Part shown: positions 10,082 through 18,323 of the stretch, in pieces
How positions within the stretch are numbered: position 1 is the stretch's first letter
Layout of the letters: every line of letters begins with the position of its first letter
From: a filamentous cyanobacterium ESFC-1
GTDB taxonomy: Bacteria; Cyanobacteriota; Cyanobacteriia; Cyanobacteriales; Spirulinaceae
Assembly (NCBI GenBank): GCA_000380225.1
Contig: KB904821.1
Location: 3,579,631 to 3,643,630, forward strand
DNA: 64,000 nucleotides
Direction: 5' to 3'
The notes under the pieces: generated by a model
Told to the model about the DNA's origin: nothing
The model's input: the letters and a program-made list of their open reading frames with translations, nothing else
Databases searched by the model: none
Position numbers and translations under genes: made by a program

Positions 10082-10213
10082 TTTGTCTCTCTCCTTTCTT
10101 CTTACGGTAGGCGATCGCGCCCAAATTTGGCTAACCTTTAATCCGCGTCAACAGGTAGATGACAAAATCCTCCAGCTTTGGTTAAGACATCAAAATACAG
10201 ACGCGATCGCGCC

Positions 10214-11284
10214 ATGAAAACTCAAAAACCTTGTTCTACTAAGCTGCAAATCCTCGGAAAACGTCGTTTACGGCAAATTCACAGTAAAATTGACAAATTA
10301 TGGAATCGCAGTAGTGGCGATTGGCAATGGCTCCAAGAAAAACCCCTCCCTGTCGCCGCTATTAACCGTCATTTGTGGCGATCTTCGGTTCCTTCCTTTA
10401 GTTTCCACTTTTTGCTGGCGATTTCTAGTATTATCTCCACATTAGGGCTGCTGGCCAATAATGTCGCCGTGATTATCGGTGCAATGATTATTGCTCCACT
10501 GATTGGCCCGATTGTGGGGGTTGCCTACTCTATGGTAATTGGCAATCGGCGTTTGCTGCGGCGATCGCTCCTCACCCTTTTTACCGGAGTCACCCTCACC
10601 GTCATTGTCTCGATTGCAACCACCTATTTAGTCGGTTTACGCACCGTAGGCTCAGAAATTACCTCTAGAGCCAACCCCACCTTAATCGATCTCGGTCTAG
10701 CGATCTCTGCCGGGGCCGCAGGCTCATTTGCCACCTCACGCCGTCGCATTGCCGATGCCTTACCGGGAGTCGCGATCGCCGTCGCCCTTGTGCCACCCCT
10801 CAGCGTGATTGGCATTGGTATCGCCCTCAAACTCAACAATATCGCCACCCAATCCCTGTTGCTGTTCCTCACCAACCTAACTGGCATTATTTTTAGCGGT
10901 GGTGTTGTCTTTCTCTTGCAAAGCTACGGTAATCTAGAGCGAGCGCGTCATGGCCTATTTGTCTCTACCTGTATCTTATTGCTGCTGGGCTTACCTTTAG
11001 GCTTTTCCCTCAACAATCTACTCGTTAAGCAAAACGTCCACAGCAGCGTCAGCACTCTCATTCGTCGCCGCACCCTCACCTTTTCCCAAACCGACATCCG
11101 CTTTATCAACGTCACCCCCAAAAACGACATCTTTCACATCGAGTTAGAAGTCGCAGCCCCCGCTAACTCCATTTCCAATAAGCAAGTCCGCCTCGTCCAA
11201 GATTTTCTACAAGAGCAACTTAAACGCCCTGTGCGGCTCAAAGTGAGGGTTTTGCCTGTAGAGGTGATGGAAGCGGTTAATTAA
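10214..11284 (+). CDS. DUF389 family (TIGR00341-type) membrane protein
   Basis: This protein of about 356 residues has a basic N-terminus of about 60 residues and then several transmembrane helices. The signature AIIGAMIIAPLIGPI-type segment (here VAVIIGAMIIAPLIGPIVG) and the later PGVAIAVALVPPLSVIGIG are diagnostic of DUF389. A soluble C-terminal domain of about 100 residues follows. The family is conserved in cyanobacteria and has no established function. The ATG at 10214 is preferred over an upstream TTG at 10178 because the intervening stretch contains a HIP1-type sequence and looks non-coding. Confidence 0.85.
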   Translation: MKTQKPCSTKLQILGKRRLRQIHSKIDKLWNRSSGDWQWLQEKPLPVAAINRHLWRSSVPSFSFHFLLAISSIISTLGLLANNVAVIIGAMIIAPLIGPIVGVAYSMVIGNRRLLRRSLLTLFTGVTLTVIVSIATTYLVGLRTVGSEITSRANPTLIDLGLAISAGAAGSFATSRRRIADALPGVAIAVALVPPLSVIGIGIALKLNNIATQSLLLFLTNLTGIIFSGGVVFLLQSYGNLERARHGLFVSTCILLLLGLPLGFSLNNLLVKQNVHSSVSTLIRRRTLTFSQTDIRFINVTPKNDIFHIELEVAAPANSISNKQVRLVQDFLQEQLKRPVRLKVRVLPVEVMEAVN

Positions 11285-11356
11285 GGGTAGTGGGCTTGTA
11301 GGGACGCTCTTTTTCCCGTCCTTTGAGGGGGAGGAGTGGGAAGAAAGTTGCCTCGC

Positions 11357-11581
11357 TCACAAGTTTGATTCTCGCTCTAAATCTTCGGCGGGATAGTTAA
11401 TCACAGGAATTCCCATTTTGCCGATAAGTTCAATAAAAGTGCTTTTTGAATATCCCGAAAGTTGTGCAGCTTTGCCTAATGACAGTTTGCCCACTTCATA
11501 AAGTTTGGCTGCAAGGAAAAGTCGAGCTTCATCACTAGAGACGTTGGCGGGAAGTTCAATACTAAGGTTGTTCATTAACAT
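11357..11581 (-). CDS. UPF0175 family antitoxin-like protein
   Basis: This 74-residue protein matches UPF0175: an N-terminal beta strand (LSIELPANVSSDEARLFLA) followed by a helix-turn-helix (LSLGKAAQLSGYSKSTFIELIGKMGIPVINY). Members often stand next to a PIN-domain toxin gene and are treated as antitoxins. Here only 72 bp separate the stop from the neighbouring DUF389 gene, so no downstream partner is present, and the upstream gene is a SnoaL-like protein on the same strand. It is an orphan copy. Either of two ATG codons (11581 or 11575) could be the start. Confidence 0.85.
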   Translation of the reverse strand: MLMNNLSIELPANVSSDEARLFLAAKLYEVGKLSLGKAAQLSGYSKSTFIELIGKMGIPVINYPAEDLERESNL

Positions 11582-11615
11582 CTGCGATTTTATTTCATCC
11601 TAAAAGTTGATTGGC

Positions 11616-12011
11616 TTAATTTGACTTACCATCGCTGCCGAAATATTCGCGATAGCTGCAAATCTTATCCCCCCGCACATCAAAAAAGACAGCGACTCGA
11701 TTTTTGTATATTTCTCCTCGGAATTTGCCTTCAGAGCGCAATTCAAAGACAACAGTGGTTTCATTGCTTGTTACTCCATCTAAGGTTATGGACAGCCCAT
11801 CTGGAAAACAAGCTGCAACATACTGACAAAATTCTCTGGCTTTAGCTTTCCCTATATTTGATCCTTGAAAGGGGCCCGCAGGAAACCAGAAACTAAAGTC
11901 ATCGGTGAGCATATCCAGAAAAGCGTCCCATTGTTGGGTGGCTAATCCTTGGCTAAAGGATTCAAATGCTTGTTTTCCTGTGTCTTGGGTAGCGGATGTC
12001 ATTGATTGCAT
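11616..12011 (-). CDS. SnoaL-like / NTF2-fold small protein
   Basis: This 131-residue protein shows the pattern of the nuclear-transport-factor-2 superfamily (SnoaL type). It has an N-terminal helix pair with FSQGLATQQWDAFLDMLTDDFSFWFPAGPFQG, then beta strands with ETTVVFELRSEGKFRGEIYKNRVAVFFDVRGDKICSYREYF. The fold forms a cone-shaped pocket used by isomerases, hydrolases and binding proteins; no substrate can be given. It lies 34 bp upstream of the UPF0175 gene on the same strand. The upstream region contains two tandem palindromes at 12204-12240. Confidence 0.75.
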   Translation of the reverse strand: MQSMTSATQDTGKQAFESFSQGLATQQWDAFLDMLTDDFSFWFPAGPFQGSNIGKAKAREFCQYVAACFPDGLSITLDGVTSNETTVVFELRSEGKFRGEIYKNRVAVFFDVRGDKICSYREYFGSDGKSN

Positions 12012-12335
12012 TCCGGTTTAGGGCTTGTTATTCATTAAGCCAGATTAAGGGCTTATCTGGCAAAACGCCCGCAGAGTGCGAAGTTAGGGGCTAATATTAC
12101 AATTTTTCCTCAAAGACTTTTGGATGCTGTTGTGGCGCTGCGATTGGGGCTTGAGACATCAAGAATAGGCTCAAAGTTAGATACGGTGGGCGATTCTCAA
12201 TTCCATAACAGTTGTTATGTCGAGCATAACAGTTGTTATGTTGGCGGGTTTTAACTAAAAATTGGCAAGAAATTAATGGGAAATTGGGCAGGGAAACCCA
12301 GCCCCTACGAATGACCAATGACCAAGGACTAAGGA
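12012..12335. other. Intergenic region with palindromic repeats
   Basis: This 324-bp stretch holds part of a dispersed repeat (CGCCCGCAGAG...GGGGCTAATATTACAA, about 12066-12103), the tandem palindromes at 12204-12240, a GGGCAGGGAAACCCAGCCCC copy of the GC-rich hairpin repeat (about 12285-12306), and a short run of TGACCAA-type heptamers before the glycosyltransferase stop. I see no gene. Confidence 0.6.
12204..12240. promoter_or_regulatory. Two tandem 16-bp near-palindromes, possible operator
   Basis: CATAACAGTTGTTATG occurs twice (12204-12219 and 12225-12240), spaced exactly 21 bp, about two helical turns. Each copy is a 7-bp inverted repeat around GT. It lies about 190 bp upstream of the SnoaL-like gene start. 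The geometry is that of a double binding site, but no regulator is identified. Confidence 0.4.
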
Positions 12336-13277
12336 CTAACTTAACCCAACAATCTCGCGGGCTGCTTCGGGGAGTTGGGCTTGTTTTTGACCTTGCGATC
12401 GCGCTCTGAAGGTAAACAAATCGATGGGAGTTTGCATCACATCCAGCCAAGAGGCGCGTCCTAAGAGGGTTTTCGCACTCTTTACGGGGACTTCTTTGAG
12501 CAGCCAGCGCAAGCCGCGATAACCGATTTCTGACCAAGTAGCATCTCGCATCAAGTCAACGCCGTGTAATTCGTGGAGATAGCGGTTTGAGCGTCCGTAA
12601 CGCTGCCATTGTCGCTGCAATTCGTCCCAAGTGGCACGATGACGATGCAGGGCGATCGCGTCTGCGCTAAATTCGTATTGATAATCGGTTTCTCGTAAAA
12701 TGCGCCAACACATATCCGCATCGCCTCCAGTAGTCAGATAGGGACGAAATAAGCCGACTTTCTCGAAGGCTTGGCGACGGACGGCTAAATTCGCCGTTTG
12801 ACCGTAAGGGCAAAAGGAATGGGCGAGGGTGTGTTTTTGAGATAAGACTTCATGGCGCGTGGCGTGGCGCTCTAGCAAGCTATTTCCCGTTAAGCCGATA
12901 ATTTCCCCGATACTCAAGCCGATTTCAGGCTTTTTAAACGGTTGTATTAACTTTTCGAGCCAATCTTTCTGAGGACGACAATCGGCATCGGTAAAGGCGA
13001 TAATATCTCCTTGGGCGGCTCGAATCCCCGTATTGCGGGCAGCGTAGGAACTTTGAATTTGGTTTTCTGAAAGGGGTTTGAGGGGGAAATCTGGCGTTTT
13101 GGCGGCGTTGAGTTTATCGAGGGTGCGATCGCGACTATTATTATCTACAACGATATATTCAACGCGATTGTGAGGATAAGTCTGCGATCGCAAACATTCC
13201 AGCAAATCCGGTACATCGGCTTCCCCGTTATAAATGGGAATCACAACCGACACCAACGGCTCAAATTGCTCTGCCAT
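12336..13277 (-). CDS. Family 2 glycosyltransferase
   Basis: This 313-residue cytoplasmic-type enzyme has a GT-A fold. Typical parts are visible: N-terminal VSVVIPIYNGEADVPDLLECL, YIVVDNNSRDRTLD, and the metal-binding DAD motif in GDIIAFTDADCRPQKDWLEKL near residue 115. A later GDADMCWRILRETDYQYEF segment corresponds to the ED/acceptor region. It transfers a sugar from a nucleotide sugar, probably to a surface polysaccharide or lipid; donor and acceptor are unknown. There are no clear membrane spans. It stands alone between repeat-filled intergenic regions. Confidence 0.88.
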   Translation of the reverse strand: MAEQFEPLVSVVIPIYNGEADVPDLLECLRSQTYPHNRVEYIVVDNNSRDRTLDKLNAAKTPDFPLKPLSENQIQSSYAARNTGIRAAQGDIIAFTDADCRPQKDWLEKLIQPFKKPEIGLSIGEIIGLTGNSLLERHATRHEVLSQKHTLAHSFCPYGQTANLAVRRQAFEKVGLFRPYLTTGGDADMCWRILRETDYQYEFSADAIALHRHRATWDELQRQWQRYGRSNRYLHELHGVDLMRDATWSEIGYRGLRWLLKEVPVKSAKTLLGRASWLDVMQTPIDLFTFRARSQGQKQAQLPEAAREIVGLS

Positions 13278-13339
13278 AACTAAGTTAATTGATGTTATAG
13301 ATTCAACCCGCCCACGGATTATATAGTCATTCTAAATAT

Positions 13340-13432
13340 AAACCAACAGCCCGCCCGCAGATTAAAATCTGGGGAACTAATGTAACAAAGTCCGCTTTCA
13401 CGGACTGAACCAACTTCGCTCTCATCGAAACC
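13340..13432. repeat. Copy of dispersed double-hairpin repeat
   Basis: CCGCCCGCAGATTAAAATCTGGGG is followed by an AACTAATGTAACAA spacer, then AGTCCGCTTTCACGGACT and GCTCTCATCGAAAC. Both parts form short hairpins. Related copies stand near 12066, 15043-15107 and, inverted, 15218-15284. Confidence 0.75.
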
Positions 13433-13472
13433 AATAACAAACAAATTACTGGAAAAATGTCCTACTAAAATT

Positions 13473-14327
13473 ATGCACGTTACCGAATTGTGGCTTTATC
13501 CGATTAAATCTTGTCGCGGCATTGCTCTCAATCAAGCCCAAGTGCTACCTAATGGATTAAGTAATGGGGTATGGTGCGATCGCGAAATGATGATTGTCGA
13601 TGGCAAGGGTAAATTTATCACGCAACGGCAATATCCGCAAATGGCGCAGATTATTGTGCAGCTAAATGGCGAGGAAATCACCTTAAGCCTAGAAAACGAC
13701 GAAATAGAAACAATTACCTTTAAACCCACTTCAAAAGGGCAGAAAAGTACCGTAGAAGTATGGCGCGATCGCCTTTCTGCCATCGATCAAGGTGACAAAA
13801 TCGCCACTTGGCTGCAAACCGCCCTCAGTCTCAAAAATCCCGTCCGTCTCGTCCGTCAAACCCCTCAACATCCCCGCTTCGTCAATCCCCGTTACGCCCC
13901 CACAGGCCAAGAAACCGTTAGCTTTGCCGATGGTTATCCCCTTCTTTTAACCAATACCGCCTCTCTCGACGACTTAAACCGCCGTTTAGAGAAAAACTAT
14001 CAAAACTCGTCGCAAAACGTCCCCATGAGCCGTTTTCGTCCTAATATCACCATTCAATCCGATACGCCGTTTGCTGAAAGTACCTGGAAAACCCTCGAAA
14101 TCAATGCCACCCAATTTACTGTTGCAAAATCCTGTAGTCGCTGCATTGTCACCACCACCGATCAGATTACCGGACAGCAAAACTCCCAACAAGAACCCCT
14201 CAAAACTTTAAGTACCTTTCGTCAGTTTCCCCAACAAGGGATTCTATTTGGTGAAAACTTAATCCCCTTAAACAATGGTTTAATTCAAGTGGGCGATCGC
14301 GTCTCGATTCCCCAGACCTTACAATAA
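13473..14327 (+). CDS. MOSC-domain protein
   Basis: This 284-residue protein has the MOSC N-terminal beta-barrel (MHVTELWLYPIKSCRGIAL, about residues 1-115) and the MOSC catalytic domain with RFRPNITIQSDTPFAES and the conserved cysteine in FTVAKSCSRCIVTTTD. MOSC proteins handle sulfur or molybdenum cofactor ligands, as in the C-terminal domain of the Moco sulfurase and in the YcbX and mARC enzymes. The electron-transfer domain of YcbX is absent, so this is the short form. The substrate is not known. Confidence 0.88.
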   Translation: MHVTELWLYPIKSCRGIALNQAQVLPNGLSNGVWCDREMMIVDGKGKFITQRQYPQMAQIIVQLNGEEITLSLENDEIETITFKPTSKGQKSTVEVWRDRLSAIDQGDKIATWLQTALSLKNPVRLVRQTPQHPRFVNPRYAPTGQETVSFADGYPLLLTNTASLDDLNRRLEKNYQNSSQNVPMSRFRPNITIQSDTPFAESTWKTLEINATQFTVAKSCSRCIVTTTDQITGQQNSQQEPLKTLSTFRQFPQQGILFGENLIPLNNGLIQVGDRVSIPQTLQ

Positions 14328-14400
14328 AAAAAGAAGTTCAAACTGAATTTTCTATCCCAAAAACGAATTAATTTATATTACAAATAATTGGTTTGGATGA

Positions 14401-14886
14401 ATGAAGACCAACCTATCTACAGATACCAATACACAAAAAGTTATTTTATTTAATCTCGATCGCTATTGGTTAGCTTTACCCGTAGCAGCCGTTTTAAAAG
14501 TGGTTAATTTCCCTTCCCATTTTCGGGCTGCGTTGCATCAAATGGGAGTTGTCCATTTAGGCGATACCCAAGACAATTTAGATACTCCTGCCAAAGCGAT
14601 CGCTCTTTTCAACCTCGAACAATATTTGGGCGATCGCCCTAATTCTACCAAAGGTAATTTTCTCATGGTGGCGCGTTTGAGCGATCGCCAACTCGCAGGG
14701 ATTCCCATTGACGAACCCCCTAGCCTCCTCCCCATCCCTTCTACCGCGATTCGTCCCCTCGCTACTACTTCCCGTCAAACCCCGCTACTCAACCTGGTCA
14801 GTCATGTGGCTGTATTACCCGCCGAACAAGGCTCGATTGAGGTGTTTTTGCTAGATTTAGACAAAATGGCGGCTTCTTTGAGTTAA
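14401..14886 (+). CDS. CheW-like chemotaxis adaptor-type protein
   Basis: This 161-residue protein consists of one CheW-like domain: KVILFNLDRYWLALPVAAVLKVVNFP at the N-terminus and a middle ALFNLEQYLG segment. A later MVARLSDRQLAGIPIDEPPSLLPIP corresponds to the second beta-barrel subdomain. CheW proteins link receptors to CheA kinases; in cyanobacteria they serve type IV pilus phototaxis and related signalling. No che/pil genes lie nearby, so the pathway is not shown. The sequence is rather divergent. Confidence 0.75.
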   Translation: MKTNLSTDTNTQKVILFNLDRYWLALPVAAVLKVVNFPSHFRAALHQMGVVHLGDTQDNLDTPAKAIALFNLEQYLGDRPNSTKGNFLMVARLSDRQLAGIPIDEPPSLLPIPSTAIRPLATTSRQTPLLNLVSHVAVLPAEQGSIEVFLLDLDKMAASLS

Positions 14887-15447
14887 GGAGAGCGTTTTTC
14901 CGATAATTTACTGGTACGCGTGTTATTAGTTATTGGTTAGTTGAAATCTCGTGTCTGGTGTAGGGTTGAGGTTTCCTCACCCAATCTCAACTTTAGTCGT
15001 AATTCCCAAACCCGGTTGAAATTGGTCGTTTATGCCGTTAAACCGCCCACGGATTAAAATCCGGGGCTAATACTACAAAGTCCGCTATTGCGGACTAAAT
15101 CTAATTAGTGGCGCGACACACTTTAAATGGTGGGTTACGGCGGATTGCTAGATTATAGTCATAACCTAGATTTTAGCCGCCTAACCCACCCTACGTTAAA
15201 GCTAAAATCAAGCTTAGAGTCTGCTTTCGCAGACTTTGCTCTCATTAGCCCCAGATTTTTAATCTGCGGGCGGGTTAACGGGATAAACTGCCAATTTTCC
15301 ACCCAATTTTGGCATTGATTCCGAAAATTAGGGATTGGACGGGGAAACCCCGCCCCTACAGATACAATTACCAATGACAAAGGACAAATGACCAATGACA
15401 AAGGACAAATGACCAATGACAAAGGACAAATGACCAATGACAAAGAA
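14887..15447. repeat. Repeat-filled intergenic region before pheT
   Basis: This 561-bp stretch has no credible gene. In order it holds: a double-hairpin repeat copy (about 15043-15107); a long inverted repeat GGTGGGTTACGGCGG (15129) ... CCGCCTAACCCACC (about 15177-15190) bracketed by CTAGATT pairs; an inverted double-hairpin copy with AGTCTGCTTTCGCAGACT (about 15219-15236) and CAGATTTTTAATCTGCGGGCGGG (about 15253-15275); the GC hairpin GGGGAAACCCCGCCCC (about 15341-15356); and a 21-bp tandem repeat at 15371-15449. Confidence 0.75.
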
Positions 15448-15449
15448 CT
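15371..15449. repeat. 21-bp tandem repeat made of STRR heptamers
   Basis: CCAATGACAAAGGACAAATG(A) repeats at 15371, 15392 and 15413, with a partial fourth copy from 15434 that reaches the pheT stop codon. Each 21-bp unit is three degenerate heptamers. It is one of several STRR-type arrays that abut gene ends in this window. Confidence 0.85.
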
Positions 15450-17883
15450 AACTTCTCAACGTCACCTCATACCGCTTCGTGAGGGCTTCACGGACGCGAT
15501 CGTGAACCGGATCGACTTCTTTATCCGTGAGGGTGCGATCGCCCGCACGATAAGCCAAACTAAAGGCTAAACTGCGCTGTCCTTCCGGTACGCCTTTGCC
15601 TTGATATTGGTCGAACAGTTCGACGGTATCGAGGAGGGCTTTCCCCGCTTGCTGCATGGTTTTGAGCAGTTCTGCTACAGACAATTCTACCGGGGCAAAG
15701 AAGGCTAAATCGCGCTCGACTGCGGGATAAGTGGAATACACTTGGAACGGAGTCACGCCAATGCCCGCGATCGCGTCTACCAAGACATCCAAGCCAAACT
15801 CAAAAGCGTACACAGCCTCCGGTAATTCCTGCTCTCGTCGCAGTTGCGGGTGCAGTTGACCGAAACGCCCCAAACGCTTGCCCCCAATCCACAAGGACGC
15901 GGTACGTCCGGGATGCAGGCGATTGTCTTCGCTATCCGGGCGATATTCAACCGCTACACCCAAGCGATCGAAAACACTTTCGAGTAAACCTTTGGCTTCG
16001 TACCAAGTTAAAGGTTCCCCTTTACCTCCCGTTTGCCAGCGGCCTTGGGTAGCGCGATCGCCCCCGAAAATGCCCGCGATCGCGTCTTTTTCGGTAAATT
16101 CTTCCCCATTCAGCCGGAAAATGCGCCCGATTTCAAAACCATTGAGTGCGCCATTCCCTTGAGACAGGTTGTAAGCAAAAGCATCAATCAGTCCCGGTAA
16201 GAGTTCGGTGCGTAGGGCAGAATATTCGCTCAAAAGCGGGTTAGAAATCACAATTTCCGCCGCTTCTGGCTTGACGAGGGAATAGTGCAGTAATTCCGTT
16301 AAACCAATACCCCGGAAAGCTTCCCGTAACAAGCGTTTCGACCGTTGTAGGGGCGGCAGTTGACCGGGTTCGCTTTTGCGGGGTAAGGTGTCGCAAAAGC
16401 GGTCATAGCTATATAAGCGGGCGACTTCTTCGATCAGGTCAATTTCTCGCTCTAAGTCTCGATGGCGGTAAGGGGGGACGGTGACAGTCCAGATGGTTTC
16501 GTTTCCGGCTTTTTTCTCTAACTGGCAACCCAAAGCTGTGAGAATCTGCTCGACTTCGGCGGCTTCGATGTCGCGAATTTCGTCGTTATCCCGCACATGA
16601 CCCAAAACGTGGTGAATGCGAGAAAGGCGCAATTCAAGCGATCGCGTCCAGTTGTTGCGCTCGACTCGCCCATCGGCGGTATCTTGACTAACAGGGGTTC
16701 CCCCGGCTAATTCTTGGATTAGGGCGATCGCGTGAGCGCAAGCCACTTCTAACTCCGCTTGATTCACCCCTCGCTCGTAACGGGCTGAAGATTCGGTGCG
16801 TAAGCCCTGAGCGCGAGAGGAGCGCCGAATGGCTACTGGGTCAAATAAGGCGGCTTCGAGGACGATGCTGGTTGTGCCGTCGTAAACTTCAGTTTCGCCC
16901 CCTCCCATAACTCCCGCGAGGGCAACGGGCTGATTATTCGCTGTAATCACCAGATTTTGCGATTTTAGCTGGCGGGTTTGGTCGTCGAGGGTTTTGAAGG
17001 TTTCCTCTGCTTGCGCGAAACGAGCGCCTAATTCTAAATTCTGACTCCCCGCAACTTGAGTCAAGCGATCGCGATCAAAAGCGTGTAAAGGTTGTCCCCA
17101 AGTCAACAAAATATAGTTGGTCACATCCACCACATTGTTAATCGGGCGGACTCCGGCGGCTTCGAGACGAAACTTGAGCCAATCGGGAGAGGGGGCAATC
17201 TTGATATTATCAATCTGCGTACCGATATACGCCGGACAAGCCGCTTGTTCGGTAATTTTGACCCTTAACCCCTCCGCTTGAGGAATCGCCACAGACGGCA
17301 CTTCTGGGAGGCTCAGAGTCGCATGGGTCAGGGCGGTCACTTCCCGCGCCACACCGACTAAACTCAACGCATCAGCCCGGTTGGCCGTAGAGGTCAAGTC
17401 TAATACAATATCATCTAATCCCAATAAAGGGCGAACATCTTGACCGGGAGAAAGGGTTTCATCGGTGAAAATATGAATGCCATCGGATTGTTTGGCTAAC
17501 CCCAATTCGGCCAAAGAACAAATCATCCCTGCGGATTTTACCCCCCGTAATTTGGCGGCCTTAATTTTTAAATCCACAGCAGGTAAGTAGGTTTTCGGCG
17601 GCGCAACCGGAACTAAAATTCCGGTTTTGACGTTGTTAGCCCCGCAGACAATGGTAGCGGGGGCATCATCTTGGCCGTAATCGACCTGACAAACACTGAG
17701 CTTGTCGGCGTTGGGATGGCGATCGCAGCTCTGGACTTTGCCGACAACTACCCCTGGTGCGAGGGCGCGGCGATCGTGAATCTCCTCGACTTCAAACCCC
17801 GCGATGGTTAATGTTTCAGCGAGTTGTTCGGGGGTTAATTTTATCTCAACCAGTTCCCGCAACCAGTTCAAAGAAATCAGCAT
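15448..17883 (-). CDS. pheT: Phenylalanine-tRNA ligase beta subunit
   Basis: The 811-residue beta subunit of the heterotetrameric PheRS charges tRNA-Phe in the cytoplasm. Visible parts are the N-terminal [14 protein letters not shown], the OB-fold tRNA-binding domain ([21 protein letters not shown], about residues 40-150), the B3/B4 editing region, the B5 domain, the catalytic-like core (ERDLAFFAP and [18 protein letters not shown]) and the C-terminal ferredoxin-fold anticodon-binding domain. The ATG at 17883 gives the family's usual start; an upstream TTG at 17901 adds six residues without support. pheS is not in this window, as is usual in cyanobacteria. Confidence 0.97.
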   Translation of the reverse strand: MLISLNWLRELVEIKLTPEQLAETLTIAGFEVEEIHDRRALAPGVVVGKVQSCDRHPNADKLSVCQVDYGQDDAPATIVCGANNVKTGILVPVAPPKTYLPAVDLKIKAAKLRGVKSAGMICSLAELGLAKQSDGIHIFTDETLSPGQDVRPLLGLDDIVLDLTSTANRADALSLVGVAREVTALTHATLSLPEVPSVAIPQAEGLRVKITEQAACPAYIGTQIDNIKIAPSPDWLKFRLEAAGVRPINNVVDVTNYILLTWGQPLHAFDRDRLTQVAGSQNLELGARFAQAEETFKTLDDQTRQLKSQNLVITANNQPVALAGVMGGGETEVYDGTTSIVLEAALFDPVAIRRSSRAQGLRTESSARYERGVNQAELEVACAHAIALIQELAGGTPVSQDTADGRVERNNWTRSLELRLSRIHHVLGHVRDNDEIRDIEAAEVEQILTALGCQLEKKAGNETIWTVTVPPYRHRDLEREIDLIEEVARLYSYDRFCDTLPRKSEPGQLPPLQRSKRLLREAFRGIGLTELLHYSLVKPEAAEIVISNPLLSEYSALRTELLPGLIDAFAYNLSQGNGALNGFEIGRIFRLNGEEFTEKDAIAGIFGGDRATQGRWQTGGKGEPLTWYEAKGLLESVFDRLGVAVEYRPDSEDNRLHPGRTASLWIGGKRLGRFGQLHPQLRREQELPEAVYAFEFGLDVLVDAIAGIGVTPFQVYSTYPAVERDLAFFAPVELSVAELLKTMQQAGKALLDTVELFDQYQGKGVPEGQRSLAFSLAYRAGDRTLTDKEVDPVHDRVREALTKRYEVTLRS

Positions 17884-18323
17884 AAACTCGTTTTCGTTCA
17901 ACCTGAAAGATGGCTGTTGAATATCTTACCGTTTGGTCGTTCCCCCTTACCACTTTCGCTGAATCGCGATCGCGACTTCCCGTGAAGTCTACCGCACTCC
18001 CCGAGCTGAAAATTTATTTGTTGTCAAGGGAAAAAATACGGAACTTTGGAGTAATAAAATTGATAAAACATTGACCTTTGTAAATTTGACCGGGGCGATC
18101 GCACTTATTCATTGAAACTTCACAAATTTTCTGGGAAAAATTCAATATTTTATTGTCATTGAAGATCGGACTTTGAGAAAAAGTAGGATATCCTAGAAGT
18201 TAAGAACAGTAATATTGCGTCGATCCCGATCGAACTGTTCGCGATCGCGAATCACCCAACTCAAGCATTACAAATCTCTTTATTTTCACATCAACGCACA
18301 AAAAGCTACATCGGTGAAGCTGA
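17884..18323. promoter_or_regulatory. Divergent promoter region between pheT and the kinase gene
   Basis: This 440-bp intergenic region is AT-rich with three HIP1-type sites and no supported gene. It must contain promoters for pheT (minus) and the SpkB-like kinase (plus). I did not recognise specific operators or a T-box-like leader. Confidence 0.4.

Noticed and set aside
12097..12537. 146-residue minus-strand frame between the SnoaL-like and glycosyltransferase genes
   Set aside because: It overlaps the glycosyltransferase gene in another frame and passes through the palindromic repeats. The sequence has low protein character.
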